Assembly (NCBI GenBank): GCA_027924025.1 | Contig: AP026970.1 | Location: 2,192,501-2,256,500, forward strand | Source: Comamonadaceae bacterium OS-4 | GTDB lineage: Bacteria > Pseudomonadota > Gammaproteobacteria > Burkholderiales > Burkholderiaceae_C | Direction of reading: 5' to 3' | DNA: 64,000 nt | Part shown: positions 1 to 8,920 of the stretch, in pieces | How the letters are laid out: the number at the start of each line of letters is the position of its first letter | Numbering within the stretch: the first letter of the stretch is position 1 | The notes under the pieces: model-generated | What the model was told of the DNA's origin: nothing | What the model saw: only the letters and a program-made list of their open reading frames with translations | The model's database searches: none | Translations under genes and position numbers: made by a program

Positions 1-81
1 GGCCCTGAAGTTGGTGCGAAAGATGGCAATCCTCCGAAGGGCACGGAAGTATGGCTTCAGTCCATTGTCACTATGAAATGA
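1..81 (+). CDS. C-terminal tail of a minor-pilin cluster protein (partial)
   Basis: Frame 1 is open from the window edge and ends in TGA at 79-81, giving the last 26 residues of a protein whose start lies outside. It ends 19 bases before pilY1 on the same strand. In type IV pilus minor-pilin clusters the gene before pilY1 is usually pilX, so a PilX-like protein is the natural guess. That rests on position only; the visible tail has no diagnostic motif. Confidence 0.5.
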   Translation, partial: GPEVGAKDGNPPKGTEVWLQSIVTMK

Positions 82-100
82 ATAAATAGCAGGCGCTAAT

Positions 101-3100
101 ATGAAAAATTTTATTTTTGTTTTATTCTTTGTCGCAGGCAACATTGGCTTTGGTGTTCATGCAGAGGTAGCTCAGTCACCCTTGCTATCAAAGACGGTAA
201 ACGTCAGACCTAACATCGCTGTTGTCCTTGATACATCAGGGTCCATGGCCTGGGAGTGCGTTTATGCCAAGCATGTCAACGATGCCTTGCTCAAAGATGG
301 GCTGCGCGCCGATCAAATCCCGGGACTAACCCAAGGCTGCCTATCAACAGCAGATCCACGCCAGACATCCCCGGTCAACAACAACCTTTTTTACAATCCG
401 AAAAAGACCTATGCCCCAGGGTACGTAGGGGGAGTTCAGCAATCCTCTGCGCCTTTGATTAATTCGACATTGACCTTGTATCTGCCCAAAAATGGAGTCG
501 ATGTCACTGCGTTTACGGCTTCAGCGCAGATAAGTAATTTAGCCAACTACTCAAAGTATGAGATTCGAACTACTGCTTTTGCCAAAGATAATGTTTCAAC
601 AAATAAAGTGAACCCTTTAGGCCTTCATGGTGGAGCACGCACAGACTGCAACACTGATCCTTGCAGTCTTGACGCTGAAAGACAAAATGTAGCGAACTGG
701 GTTAAATACCATTCTTCTCGTATTTTGGCTGCCAAAACAGGTCTCAGCGGTGCATTCGTGACCCAGTCCGATACTTTCCGATTGGCATACACAGACATAA
801 ACACAAAGAGCACATTGAGTACGATGACCGATTTCGGTGTAGCGAAGTCGAATTTCTATGCTTGGCTTGACGGACTCAACCCAAGCGGTGGGACCCCCCT
901 GCGGACGGCATTAGATAATGCAGGAAAGTACTATACAGACACTAAAAATTCAGGTCCTTGGGGTACAAAACCTTGGGACACTAACTACTCTGAAACTTCA
1001 TCTAAACATTTGTCTTGCCGCCGCTCTTACACACTTTTGATTACAGACGGATTTTATAACGATTCTTCTCCACCCAAACCGGGCAATACAGATTCAAATA
1101 AATCACCATCGTCGCCACATGTATATAAATATGATAGTAATAAAACTTATCAATACAAACCCGGCGATACAGGGGACAAACGCAATCGCGGCAAGGCTGA
1201 TTTCGTAAGCGGTACCGGTGGATACTCGGACACCTTGGCTGACATTGCCATGAAGTACTGGATAACAGATTTACGATCAGATTTAGACAACACAATAGGT
1301 GGGGGAACCCCAGTGGATCCTCCATTTTGGCAAAACATGACCACATATACCGTCAGCTTTGGTGCACCGGGCACGATGACAGATGCTGATGTTGCAAAGG
1401 CCAAATCGGGCGTCCTAAATTGGGTACAGCCGAAGGCTGATACTTATTCGGCAATCGATGACATGCGGCACGCGGCACACAATGCTGGCGGAGATTTTTT
1501 GACAGTCAACAATGCGCAGCAATTTACACAAGATTTCGGAAACGTGATTGGAAGTATTTCATCGCAGCAGTTCTCACAGGCGGGCGTTGCAGCATCTGCT
1601 GTCACGCTGACTGCTGGAACAAAGAAATTTGTGCCTTACTACACGAGCGGTTCGTGGTGGGGCAATGCTCAGATGATTGATCTCACTGCAACTGGTGACA
1701 ACGGCGGTTTGGTCTGGCAGGTGATTTCAACCGACGCGAATGGACAACCCACGGGCACGACGACAATACCGACACCAACCAACCGTCGTATATATGTATG
1801 GCAAGACAAGTCGAATCAAGCCGTGGACTTCACTTGGGCTGAGCTTTCCTCGAAATCTAACGCATTGCAGGGGGCTGACAGCAAATCACAACTGGCTGTG
1901 ACTGCGACATCAGATATGGTTAATTTTTTGCGAGGTGAGCGCAGCAAAGAAGGCAGCCTATTCCGTAAACGCACGGCTGTGCTGGGCGACATCGTGAATT
2001 CGACACCCGCATTTGTGAAAAACAACACTAATCCGCAGTATGAAAAACTCCCGACAGGGACACCAGGATTGACCACCTACGAGGCCTATATGAAATCTAA
2101 GTCGGCTCGTACCGAAGGAGTTCTATTTGTAGGCGCCAATGACGGAATGTTGCACGCGTTTGCCGAAGGTGACGGGCCAAACAAAGGCGGCAGGGAACTT
2201 TTTGCCTATGTCCCTAGGTCAGTGCTAGGTAAATTGCACCTGCTTGCCGACTCCGGATACGCCTATAACCATACCTATACCGTTGATGGCCCATTAGTGG
2301 AAACGGACGCGTACGTGCCAACGCCCAACCTTATTACAGGAGTAACAACGACAAATTGGGCAAACATCGTCATTGGAACTGCCGGGGCGGGCGCCCAAAG
2401 TGTGTTTGCACTTAACGTCACAACGCCTCTAGCCATGAACGGAAAATCTGTACTTTGGGAGATCAACTCTGCCAGTACATTCCCAACGGTCGCTGGAAAC
2501 ACAACGACCAGCTTCCAGGAATTGGGTAATGTCATTGCTGCTCCACAGAGTGGAGTGACGCCAAGTGGCGACTGGATAACAATTTTTGGTAACGGCTACG
2601 ACAGCAAATCAGGAAAAGCAAGCCTTTTCATTGTAAATACGGGCACAGGAAAACTGATCAGGCAAATCGAAACGGACAGCAAAATCTCGAACGGGCTTGG
2701 GGGTGTACGTTTAGTCTTGAATGTTAATCAACAAATTATTGGCGCCTATGCGGGCGATTTACTTGGGAGAGTATGGAAGTTTGATTTGAGCGCGAACTCT
2801 AGCTCCGGCTGGAAGCTAGGCAACAATGGCAAAGCTCTATTTACCGCCGAACGCGATGGCGTTGCGCTACCCATCACTGCGGCACCTGCAGTGATGGAAC
2901 GAAACGATATGACGAGCTACAAGCCCAGCTACATGTTGACGGTGGCGACTGGTAAGTTGTTTGAGGCTGCAGATCCAAACTCGACATCTCCGACTCAGGC
3001 CGTCTTCGGACTTTGGGATCGTGTAGCGTTTAGTGAAAAGAATGCTGACACTGAGGATACGATTAAAGACAGCGATCTGGTGAGCATCAGATTCAAAACT

Positions 3101-3757
3101 GCATATAACAATATTGATCCCACGACAGGGCAAACACTCAATTCCGGAGGGGTAACCGGCGTATTTAGCGTTGAATTTAGTAGCCCCTCAGTAACCAAAA
3201 TCGATTACGGAACCCAACGTGGCTGGCGCCTCGATTTGACTCAAAATTCTGGGCAACGGGTCGTATATCCGATTCAAAACGTAGGTGAGGTTTCCAAGAT
3301 AGATACGGTATCTCCTCAGTCCAACACGACAGATTGTCAGAACTCCAACAGTAGCGCTTCCAGCGTGTACCTCAACCCCGTCACGGGCGCCTGCAGAATT
3401 GGAGGCACCTTGGACACCAACAATGACGGGCTGATTGATGAGAAAGATGAAAATGTCTGTGGCTACACATCGTTGGCAGACGGCATGGATGTGGTTTTGA
3501 GAATCGTTGACTCGCAGGGTAAAGATACAGGTTTGAGTGATATCCAGAACTCAAGTGGGCACATTAAAGTCCGCACCAGTGGAGGTCAACCCCCGGAAGA
3601 CTGTACTTCTAGTTCCTATGCAGCCAAATATCCGAATATTTGCGGCGGGGGCGGAAAAAATTGCAGTAACGCGGCATATAGACTCGCACACCCCGGTGTT
3701 TGTGCGGGATCTACAGTCAATCGATCATGGCGGCAAATTTATCCGCGACTAAAATAA
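101..3757 (+). CDS. pilY1: type IV pilus tip-associated adhesin PilY1
   Basis: This 1218-residue secreted protein has a Sec signal peptide ending near A21. It is followed by a von Willebrand factor A-like N-terminal region with a MIDAS motif, DTSGS at residues 44-48. The C-terminal half is the PilY1 beta-propeller type, and residues 1105-1116 form a calcium-loop-like DTNNDGLIDEKD. In known systems PilY1 acts at the pilus tip or outer surface in pilus extension, twitching and adhesion. The last 60 residues carry two similar Cys-bounded units (C-x12-C, each with Tyr and Pro), probably disulphide loops. It lies between a gene tail and a pilin gene, as in minor-pilin operons. Base composition is clearly AT-richer than the genes after 4274. 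Confidence 0.92.
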   Translation: MKNFIFVLFFVAGNIGFGVHAEVAQSPLLSKTVNVRPNIAVVLDTSGSMAWECVYAKHVNDALLKDGLRADQIPGLTQGCLSTADPRQTSPVNNNLFYNPKKTYAPGYVGGVQQSSAPLINSTLTLYLPKNGVDVTAFTASAQISNLANYSKYEIRTTAFAKDNVSTNKVNPLGLHGGARTDCNTDPCSLDAERQNVANWVKYHSSRILAAKTGLSGAFVTQSDTFRLAYTDINTKSTLSTMTDFGVAKSNFYAWLDGLNPSGGTPLRTALDNAGKYYTDTKNSGPWGTKPWDTNYSETSSKHLSCRRSYTLLITDGFYNDSSPPKPGNTDSNKSPSSPHVYKYDSNKTYQYKPGDTGDKRNRGKADFVSGTGGYSDTLADIAMKYWITDLRSDLDNTIGGGTPVDPPFWQNMTTYTVSFGAPGTMTDADVAKAKSGVLNWVQPKADTYSAIDDMRHAAHNAGGDFLTVNNAQQFTQDFGNVIGSISSQQFSQAGVAASAVTLTAGTKKFVPYYTSGSWWGNAQMIDLTATGDNGGLVWQVISTDANGQPTGTTTIPTPTNRRIYVWQDKSNQAVDFTWAELSSKSNALQGADSKSQLAVTATSDMVNFLRGERSKEGSLFRKRTAVLGDIVNSTPAFVKNNTNPQYEKLPTGTPGLTTYEAYMKSKSARTEGVLFVGANDGMLHAFAEGDGPNKGGRELFAYVPRSVLGKLHLLADSGYAYNHTYTVDGPLVETDAYVPTPNLITGVTTTNWANIVIGTAGAGAQSVFALNVTTPLAMNGKSVLWEINSASTFPTVAGNTTTSFQELGNVIAAPQSGVTPSGDWITIFGNGYDSKSGKASLFIVNTGTGKLIRQIETDSKISNGLGGVRLVLNVNQQIIGAYAGDLLGRVWKFDLSANSSSGWKLGNNGKALFTAERDGVALPITAAPAVMERNDMTSYKPSYMLTVATGKLFEAADPNSTSPTQAVFGLWDRVAFSEKNADTEDTIKDSDLVSIRFKTAYNNIDPTTGQTLNSGGVTGVFSVEFSSPSVTKIDYGTQRGWRLDLTQNSGQRVVYPIQNVGEVSKIDTVSPQSNTTDCQNSNSSASSVYLNPVTGACRIGGTLDTNNDGLIDEKDENVCGYTSLADGMDVVLRIVDSQGKDTGLSDIQNSSGHIKVRTSGGQPPEDCTSSSYAAKYPNICGGGGKNCSNAAYRLAHPGVCAGSTVNRSWRQIYPRLK

Positions 3758-3772
3758 ATTCAATTGACACCA

Positions 3773-4273
3773 ATGAAAAAATTAACCCCAACCGAATATC
3801 AGTTGAGTCAGCGTCATACTGGTGGATTTACGTTGATTGAAGTAATGATTGTCGTCGCGATTGTGGGTATATTGGCAGCGATCGCCCTACCAAATTATCA
3901 GTCCTACGTCGCCAAGTCACATAGGGCCGCAGCTAGGGCGCAGTTGCTACAAGCCGCGCAATACATGCAGCGCTTTTACGCTGCAAACGACCGATACGAT
4001 GCTGATCGTGGCGGAGCTAACACCGTGTGGTCGGTGATTCCGGCTGAATTGCTTAGATCACCGGCTGAAGGGACCCAGCTTTATGAAATTTCAAATACTG
4101 GTGCGTCGCTGAGTACAGCCAATCAAAGTGACTTTCAACTAGTCATGCGCCCCATCGCGGGTGCAGCAATGGCCAATGACCGCTGCGGCGGGTTCTCCAT
4201 CACTCAAACGGGCGCGAAAAGCATATCAGTTGCAGGTGCTAATGCTGCTCTTATTGCTGAATGCTGGCGATAA
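3773..4273 (+). CDS. pilE: type IV pilin / PilE-type minor pilin
   Basis: A 166-residue prepilin. A basic leader ends in Gly-Gly before FTLIEVM, the prepilin peptidase (PilD) site, with the Glu at position +5 of the mature protein. The hydrophobic N-terminal helix and the conserved ALPNYQSYV that follow are typical of PilE-type pilins. The C-terminal part keeps two cysteines (DRCGGF and AECWR) that can form the D-region disulphide. An in-frame TTG exists at 3764, but ATG at 3773 gives the usual MKK-type leader. It lies 15 bases after pilY1 and abuts ribD. The product should be assembled in the inner membrane into the pilus tip complex or the fibre. Confidence 0.88.
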   Translation: MKKLTPTEYQLSQRHTGGFTLIEVMIVVAIVGILAAIALPNYQSYVAKSHRAAARAQLLQAAQYMQRFYAANDRYDADRGGANTVWSVIPAELLRSPAEGTQLYEISNTGASLSTANQSDFQLVMRPIAGAAMANDRCGGFSITQTGAKSISVAGANAALIAECWR

Positions 4274-5404
4274 GTGAGCCTTGAAAACATCGAGCTTGCT
4301 GTCGAAACTGCTAAAAGAGCCCTTCGGCTCACTTCCCCCAATCCTCGGGTGGGTTGCGTAATTGTCAACACCCCGTACGAATATCAAGCTTTGGGTCACA
4401 CCCAAAAAGCCGGCGGTCCCCACGCCGAAGTTATGGCTCTGCGGGAAGCAGCTGAAAAAGGCCATTCCGTTGTGGGCGCCACAGCGTATGTCACCTTGGA
4501 GCCCTGCTCCCACCATGGCCGCACCGGCCCTTGCTGCGATGCGCTGATACAGGCGGGTATCAAAAAGGTGGTGGCCACTAACCTCGACCCCAATCCCTTG
4601 GTGGCTGGCAATGGCTTTGCCAAGCTGCGCGCAGCGGGTGTTGAGGTCGAAGTGCTTGCACCTGAGCACCCGCTGGCAGTGCAGTCACGCGAACTGAATA
4701 TCGGCTTTTTCAGCCGCATGATCCGCAAGACCCCTTGGGTGCGCATGAAAGTGGCCGCGTCATTGGACGGCACTACAGCGCTGGACAACGGCGCAAGCCA
4801 ATGGATCACCGGGCCGGACGCGCGGGCGGACGGCCATGCCTGGCGCGCCCGGTCATGCGCCATACTCACCGGCATAGGCACCGTTTTGGCAGACCGGCCC
4901 CGATTGGATGTCCGCCTGGTGGACACCCCGCGCCAGCCGCATCTGGTAGTGGTTGACAGCCAACTTGACACGCCGCCGGATGCTCCGTTTTTTATAGCGG
5001 GTCGCGCAGTATTTATTTACACCAACGGCCAAAACGCTTCTAAAAGAGCCGCTCTAGAGCAGGCTGGCGCAACGATCGTGGATATGCCAGAGCGCAATAC
5101 TCAAGGCGCGCTCACGGGCAAAGTCGACCTAGCGGCCATGATGATTGACCTTGGCCGCCGCGAAATCAACGAGCTTCATGTGGAAGCTGGCTTCAAACTC
5201 AATGGCTCGCTGGTCCGCGCTGGTTTGGTGGACGAGTTTGTGGTGTATCTCGCGCCTAAGTTACTGGGACAAGGCGCTGGCATGTTTCATATCGGCCCAC
5301 TCAGCGAGTTGGGTCAGGGCGTAGAACTGGAATTCAAGTCCACGGATATGGTGGGCCCGGACTTGCGCGTAGTAGCCCGTGTGCAAGGGCGCGGCCGGTT
5401 CTAG
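4274..5404 (+). CDS. ribD: bifunctional riboflavin biosynthesis deaminase/reductase RibD
   Basis: This 376-residue cytosolic enzyme catalyses the second and third steps of riboflavin synthesis: deamination of the pyrimidine from GTP cyclohydrolase II, then NADPH reduction of the ribosyl side chain. The N-terminal deaminase domain has the zinc site HAE at residues 50-52 and EPCSHHGRTGPC at 76-87. The reductase domain starts near residue 155 with the typical RMKVAASLDG. The start is GTG at 4274, directly after the pilin stop codon, which suggests translational coupling, although the base composition changes sharply here. ribE follows after 54 bases. Confidence 0.95.
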   Translation: MSLENIELAVETAKRALRLTSPNPRVGCVIVNTPYEYQALGHTQKAGGPHAEVMALREAAEKGHSVVGATAYVTLEPCSHHGRTGPCCDALIQAGIKKVVATNLDPNPLVAGNGFAKLRAAGVEVEVLAPEHPLAVQSRELNIGFFSRMIRKTPWVRMKVAASLDGTTALDNGASQWITGPDARADGHAWRARSCAILTGIGTVLADRPRLDVRLVDTPRQPHLVVVDSQLDTPPDAPFFIAGRAVFIYTNGQNASKRAALEQAGATIVDMPERNTQGALTGKVDLAAMMIDLGRREINELHVEAGFKLNGSLVRAGLVDEFVVYLAPKLLGQGAGMFHIGPLSELGQGVELEFKSTDMVGPDLRVVARVQGRGRF

Positions 5405-5458
5405 GGTTTTGCGGGTGGGGCCATCTCTGCCCTGCCCTTTCCCTGCCAAAATGCAGGC

Positions 5459-6082
5459 ATGTTTACAGGCATCATTACCGGCGTAGGCCGCATTTCCGCC
5501 GTCCAGGCTTTGGGCGAATCCACCACCCATGGCAAGCGCCTGACTATTCAAGCCCCGGCCGGCTACCTCGACGATGTGGGCCTGGGCGACAGTATTGCGC
5601 TCAACGGCGCCTGCATGACCGTCACCACCTTTGATGTGGCGGCGCAAAAATTCACCATCGATATTTCTGCGGAGTCCCTCGATAAAACAGCGGGCCTCGA
5701 CGGGCTGGGCACTGTCAACCTGGAGAAGGCCTTGCGCGCCAACGATCGCTTGGGCGGGCATATCGTGTCGGGCCATGTGGACGGTATGGGCAGCATCAGC
5801 CACTTTGCCCAAGTGGGCGAAAGCTGGGAGCTGAGGGTGTTGGCGCCACCCAGCTTAGCCAAGTACTTGGCCTACAAGGGCTCGATCACGGTCAATGGTG
5901 TGAGCCTGACGGTAAACCGCGTGGCAGACCAGCCCGGCGGCTGCGAGATCAGTATCAATCTGATACCCCACACGGTGGAAAACACCGCCTTGGGCACTTT
6001 GGCCCAAGGCAGCCGCGTCAACTTGGAAATTGATACGGTGGCGCGCTATGTAGAGCGCATGATGTCTGCGCCTGCGGTTTAA
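5459..6082 (+). CDS. ribE: riboflavin synthase alpha chain
   Basis: A 207-residue protein starting MFTGIITGVG, the near-invariant N-terminus of riboflavin synthase. It has two homologous lumazine-binding barrels, roughly residues 1-97 and 98-195, the second repeating the motif SGSITVNGVSLTV seen in the first as DSIALNGACMTV. It converts two 6,7-dimethyl-8-ribityllumazine molecules to riboflavin plus the pyrimidine precursor, and it probably forms a trimer in the cytosol. Its place just after ribD fits a rib cluster. No FMN riboswitch was recognised in the short upstream gap. Confidence 0.95.
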   Translation: MFTGIITGVGRISAVQALGESTTHGKRLTIQAPAGYLDDVGLGDSIALNGACMTVTTFDVAAQKFTIDISAESLDKTAGLDGLGTVNLEKALRANDRLGGHIVSGHVDGMGSISHFAQVGESWELRVLAPPSLAKYLAYKGSITVNGVSLTVNRVADQPGGCEISINLIPHTVENTALGTLAQGSRVNLEIDTVARYVERMMSAPAV

Positions 6083-6094
6083 AACGTCTGCGTT

Positions 6095-6793
6095 TTACTC
6101 AAACGACAACGTTTTGACACCAGTGGCAGTGCCCAGCAAACACACCTGAGCGCGCTGGTAGGCGAACACACCCACCGTCACCACGCCGGGCCACTGGCTC
6201 ACCTCAGCTTCGAAGGCCAGCGGGTCGGTAATTTGCAGTCCAGTCACATCCACGATGTATTGGCCGTTGTCGGTCACCAGGGGTTTGCCGTCTTTCAGGC
6301 GGATGGAACCCTTGCCGCCTTTGGCCGCAAACTGGGCGATGACGCGCTGCGTCGCCATGGGGATGACTTCCACCGGCAAGGGGAACTTGCCCAGCGTTTG
6401 CACCAGCTTGGATTCATCGGCAATGCACACGAACTTGGCGCTTTGCGCGGCCACGATTTTCTCGCGGGTCAACGCGGCACCACCGCCTTTGACCATGTTG
6501 CCCGCGCCATCAATCTCGTCGGCACCGTCGATATAGACCGAGAGCTTGTCCACCTCGTTGCTGTCAAACACTTGGATGCCAAGCGCCTGCAAGCGCTCGG
6601 TGCTGGCGACTGAGCTGGATACGGCGCCCTTGATCTGGTCCTTGATGGTGGCCAGCGCATCGATGAACTTGTTGACAGTGGAGCCGGTGCCTACGCCTAC
6701 GATCTCGCCGGGTACCACGTACTGCAGGGCGGCTTGGCCGACGAGGGTTTTGAGTTCGTCTTGGGTCAGTGCGGGAGGTGTGGATGTGGTCAT
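6095..6793 (-). CDS. rpiA: ribose-5-phosphate isomerase A
   Basis: A 232-residue enzyme interconverting ribose 5-phosphate and ribulose 5-phosphate in the non-oxidative pentose phosphate pathway. The phosphate-binding GVGTGSTV is at residues 33-40. The catalytic region follows as DGADEIDG, then [11 protein letters not shown]. The start is ATG at 6793. An open extension of 144 codons further upstream overlaps pyrD on the other strand and is not credible. The gene is convergent with ribE (12-base gap) and divergent from pyrD. Confidence 0.95.
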   Translation of the reverse strand: MTTSTPPALTQDELKTLVGQAALQYVVPGEIVGVGTGSTVNKFIDALATIKDQIKGAVSSSVASTERLQALGIQVFDSNEVDKLSVYIDGADEIDGAGNMVKGGGAALTREKIVAAQSAKFVCIADESKLVQTLGKFPLPVEVIPMATQRVIAQFAAKGGKGSIRLKDGKPLVTDNGQYIVDVTGLQITDPLAFEAEVSQWPGVVTVGVFAYQRAQVCLLGTATGVKTLSFE

Positions 6794-6862
6794 GGCGAAA
6801 AGTGGTGAGCGCGTCCTGACGGACAATCGGGGGAGTTGAAATCTGAAAGCAGGAATTATCCG

Positions 6863-7942
6863 ATGTCTCTGGTGCCCTACGCCCTCGCCCGCCGCGTTTT
6901 GTTCAATCTGGACCCCGAAGTCGCCCACGACATCACCATGGCTGGCCTTGCTGCCAGCCAAGGCAACCCACTTAAACTGGCCTACTGCAACAGCCGGGTG
7001 GACGACCCGGTGACCATCGCCGGCTTGAAGTTTCCCAACCGCGTAGGCATGGCCGCCGGTCTGGACAAAAACGCCCGCTGCATTGACGGCCTGGGGACCA
7101 TGGGCTTTGGCTTTGTGGAAGTGGGCACCGTCACCCCATTGGCCCAGCCGGGCAACCCCAAGCCCCGCATGTTCCGCTTGCCTGAAGCCAACGCGCTGAT
7201 CAACCGGCTGGGCTTTAACAACCATGGCCTGGATGCCTTCATTGCTAATGTGCAGCGTTCTGCCCTGCGCCAGAGCAAAAATCCTTCTCTACTGCTGGGC
7301 CTCAACATCGGCAAAAACGCGGCCACCCCCATCGAAAAGGCCACCGACGATTACCTGATCTGCCTGGACGGTGTGTACCCCCATGCGGACTACATCACCG
7401 TCAACATCTCCAGCCCCAACACCAAGAACCTGCGCAGCCTGCAAAGCGACGAGGCGCTGGACGCCCTGTTGGGCGCCATTGCCGAGCGACGTGAGCAACT
7501 GGCCCAAAAGCACGGCCAGCGCAAACCCGTCTTTTTGAAAATCGCCCCGGATCTGGAGGCTGACCAAGTTGCCGTGATCGCTGCCACCCTGAAGCGCTAT
7601 GGCACTGACAGCAGCGGTAAGGTCAACAACGCCTGGGGCGTGATCGGCACCAACACCACCTTGTCACGTGAAGCCGTTAAGGGCATGCCACATGCCGAAG
7701 AGTTGGGCGGTCTGTCAGGCGCTCCGGTGCTAGAGAAAAGCAACGCTGTCATTGGCCAACTGCGTGCAGCGCTGGGCAAAGACTTCCCCATCATCGGGGT
7801 GGGTGGCATCATGAGCGCGGCCGATGCGGTGAGCAAAATCAAGGCGGGTGCGGATGCAGTGCAGATCTACACCGGATTGATTTACTCGGGCCCCCAGCTG
7901 GTGAAAGACGCAGCCGTGGCCATCAAAAACTTCAAGAAATAA
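6863..7942 (+). CDS. pyrD: dihydroorotate dehydrogenase (quinone), class 2
   Basis: A 359-residue FMN enzyme oxidising dihydroorotate to orotate in pyrimidine synthesis, peripherally bound to the inner membrane and reducing quinone. Class 2 features are the N-terminal membrane helix region ([14 protein letters not shown]), the catalytic loop [14 protein letters not shown], and the FMN-phosphate motifs GVGGI and QIYTGLIY. The chosen start is ATG 6863, which has AGGAAT six to seven bases upstream. An in-frame TTG at 6836 would add nine unrelated residues. It is divergent from rpiA and followed immediately by a palindromic repeat. Confidence 0.95.
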   Translation: MSLVPYALARRVLFNLDPEVAHDITMAGLAASQGNPLKLAYCNSRVDDPVTIAGLKFPNRVGMAAGLDKNARCIDGLGTMGFGFVEVGTVTPLAQPGNPKPRMFRLPEANALINRLGFNNHGLDAFIANVQRSALRQSKNPSLLLGLNIGKNAATPIEKATDDYLICLDGVYPHADYITVNISSPNTKNLRSLQSDEALDALLGAIAERREQLAQKHGQRKPVFLKIAPDLEADQVAVIAATLKRYGTDSSGKVNNAWGVIGTNTTLSREAVKGMPHAEELGGLSGAPVLEKSNAVIGQLRAALGKDFPIIGVGGIMSAADAVSKIKAGADAVQIYTGLIYSGPQLVKDAAVAIKNFKK

Positions 7943-7945
7943 GCC

Positions 7946-7990
7946 GCTAGCGCACGTTCCGTGTGCGCCAGCAGCTATATATTTCATAGC
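7946..7990. repeat. dispersed palindromic repeat, copy 1
   Basis: Two adjacent dyads lie just after the pyrD stop codon: GCGCAC-gttcc-GTGTGCGC, then GCTAT-atattt-c-ATAGC. The second dyad with its flanking GCGC stretch recurs at several other places in the window (9468, 23226, 26074, 30180, 35939, 51251). Between convergent genes this copy may also serve as a transcription terminator, but no long T tract is present. Confidence 0.6.
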
Positions 7991-7993
7991 AAA

Positions 7994-8863
7994 TCAGGGC
8001 TCGACGGCCAGGCCCAAGACCCTGGCTCCATCTCCGATGGTGCCAATAAAGGTGGCTTTGCCTGTCTGTAAATCCAAGCTGTACAAGCGTGTGGTGGCGT
8101 GGGACTTCAGGCGCACGGCCGCAAATGCGGCACCGCTGACGTCGGCAATGTCCATGCTCGCATCCAACATGTCGGTCACACCGAGGGCACCCACGGTGTA
8201 GAGCTGGCCCGTGTTGAATGACACCACGGGCTGCACGCCTTCCGCGCTACCCATGGTGACCAGGAAGCCACCGTTGCGGTCGATCGCAAAGTTGGTGGTG
8301 AGCTTGTCGTCTTTTTTGTTGTAGGTGTAGGCCGCCGCGGCCACCTCTGGTTTCACACCCGCACGCCGGTCGCCTGCGGCATAGAAAGGTGCTGGGTCAG
8401 TGGCGGCAAGGGCACCGGTGTCGGGGTGCAGCCGCACATTCTGGCCACTGGTGCTCATGACCCGCACACGGTCGGCCACCGGGTTGAAATCCATGCCGAT
8501 GGCATCGCCCTGCAAGGCGACCGCAGGCGCTGCACCCACTGGCTTCAAAACGCCGGTGGCGGTATCCACGGTGTAGAGCCGACCCGACTTGGCCAACGCA
8601 AACAGCACCCCTTTGGCGATGCGGTAATCAATACCGACCACGGTATCGCCCGCGGCCAGCCCGGAGAGCTGCACCCGCTTCAAAACCTTGGTGGGCTGGC
8701 CGGCATTGAGCGTCAAGAGCTCCAGCTTGTCGGTCACCACTTGCAAGGTTTCTTTGCTCGGCGTGCCGGCGCCTTCTTGCATCGCGGTGCATCCGCTCAA
8801 GGCCAGGGCGATGACCGCGCTACTGGCTAGCGCGCTGCGGCGCAGTGTGGGCGAGATTTTCAT
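7994..8863 (-). CDS. DUF4394-type lipoprotein
   Basis: A 289-residue predicted lipoprotein. The signal sequence ends in the lipobox LSGC, so the mature N-terminal Cys would be acylated. The body consists of repeated short beta units such as GIDYRIAKGVLFALAKSGRLYTVD and GMDFNPVADRVRV, the pattern of DUF4394 proteins. These are thought to fold as beta-propellers and have no assigned reaction. The start ATG 8863 has AAGGAC eight bases upstream; an in-frame earlier start gives no better signal peptide. It is probably periplasmic or outer-membrane anchored. The downstream neighbour in transcription is pyrD's 3' end. Confidence 0.8.
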   Translation of the reverse strand: MKISPTLRRSALASSAVIALALSGCTAMQEGAGTPSKETLQVVTDKLELLTLNAGQPTKVLKRVQLSGLAAGDTVVGIDYRIAKGVLFALAKSGRLYTVDTATGVLKPVGAAPAVALQGDAIGMDFNPVADRVRVMSTSGQNVRLHPDTGALAATDPAPFYAAGDRRAGVKPEVAAAAYTYNKKDDKLTTNFAIDRNGGFLVTMGSAEGVQPVVSFNTGQLYTVGALGVTDMLDASMDIADVSGAAFAAVRLKSHATTRLYSLDLQTGKATFIGTIGDGARVLGLAVEP

Positions 8864-8920
8864 GAGTTGGGTCCTTTGTGTGGGTGAAAAAAGCCCTGGC
8901 CGGCGCAATAGCGCTGTGGC

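Noticed and set aside
5405..5458. FMN riboswitch near the riboflavin genes
   Set aside because: The gap is far too short and none of the conserved junction sequences was seen, here or before ribD.
6794..7225. N-terminal extension of rpiA by 144 codons
   Set aside because: It overlaps pyrD antisense, and known RpiA proteins start near the ATG at 6793.
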